This document shows, piece by piece, positions 63,803 to 64,000 of a stretch of 64,000 bases of DNA (positions are counted from its first letter, which is position 1; every line of letters starts with the position of its first letter). The position numbers and the translations under genes were made by a program. This DNA comes from Saccharopolyspora phatthalungensis (GTDB taxonomy: Bacteria; Actinomycetota; Actinomycetes; Mycobacteriales; Pseudonocardiaceae): NCBI RefSeq assembly GCF_014203395.1, contig NZ_JACHIW010000001.1:5253501-5317500 (forward strand), given 5' to 3'. The notes under the pieces were generated by a model. The model was given only the letters and a program-made list of their open reading frames with translations. It was not told where the DNA came from and made no database searches.

Positions 63803-64000
63803 CACGCCCCCCGGGGAGACCATTTTCCTGGTGATGATTTCGGGTCTGCAGTCAACGGTTGGACGCGTTCCTAATCTGGCGCGCTCGCTCGCGCAACGCG
63901 TCAACGGTGGCTTCCGGCGCTCAACGAAAGTCATGCCTCGGCAACCTGACACCAGAACCGATGGTCGTCACGTACGCATGAACCAGTCAGCAAACCTGGG
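63803..64000. other. Right edge, no supported gene
   Basis: Nothing recognised in the last 200 bases. Confidence 0.4.

Overview
The window is a high-GC actinomycete chromosome segment. Codon use, the AfsR-type regulator, the actinobacterial CRISPR-Cas and Wadjet genes and the many actinobacterial insertion sequences fit a Pseudonocardiaceae-like organism; I infer the family, I do not prove it. The 64 kb look like a defence and mobile-element island beside one catabolic operon.

Layout. 1-1340: tail of an AfsR-like TPR regulator. 1830-2640: dead IS5-family copy. 2746-9239: catabolic operon of methylaspartate ammonia-lyase, family III CoA-transferase, dicarboxylate/amino-acid symporter (one-base frameshift), MaoC-type hydratase and CitE-like lyase, followed by a LysR regulator. 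Read together it converts 3-methylaspartate via mesaconate, mesaconyl-CoA and citramalyl-CoA to acetyl-CoA and pyruvate. 9.5-17.4 kb: IS graveyard with IS1380 inserted in a recombinase-like fragment, IS256, a group II intron and IS3.

17.8-28.3 kb: type I-E CRISPR-Cas on the minus strand (cas3, a detached Cas3 C-terminal domain, cse1, cse2, cas7, cas5, cas6e, cas1, 13-repeat array). cas2 is absent, cas1 is frameshifted near its start, and its reading frame runs through the leader into the first repeat and spacer, so the adaptation side looks damaged. 28.3-33.2 kb: IS701 and an IS630 copy interrupted by a group II intron sit directly upstream of cas3. 33.3-33.8 kb: decayed CRISPR repeats.

33.9-42.7 kb: one gene for a very large Avs-like STAND NTPase with an N-terminal nuclease domain, cut into two ORFs by an IS1634 element. 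Removing the IS with one target duplication restores an open frame of about 2,319 codons. 43.3-48.3 kb: remnant of an integrated element (IS110 debris, two tRNA 3'-end-like fragments, a tyrosine recombinase, two paralogous AbrB-like proteins). 48.3-56.5 kb: complete Wadjet operon jetABCD, bracketed by two related integrase-core remnants. 57-58.7 kb: membrane-anchored DEDDh exonuclease with TerB-like and BRCT-like parts. 59-64 kb: HEPN-like protein, an unrecognised protein built of two copies of one domain with a small membrane protein, and a frameshifted endonuclease VII-type gene.

Caution: at least six genes (transporter, IS256, IS3 orfB, cas1, recombinase, endonuclease VII) are each repaired by adding exactly one base. 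This may be real decay or systematic one-base deletion in the assembly.
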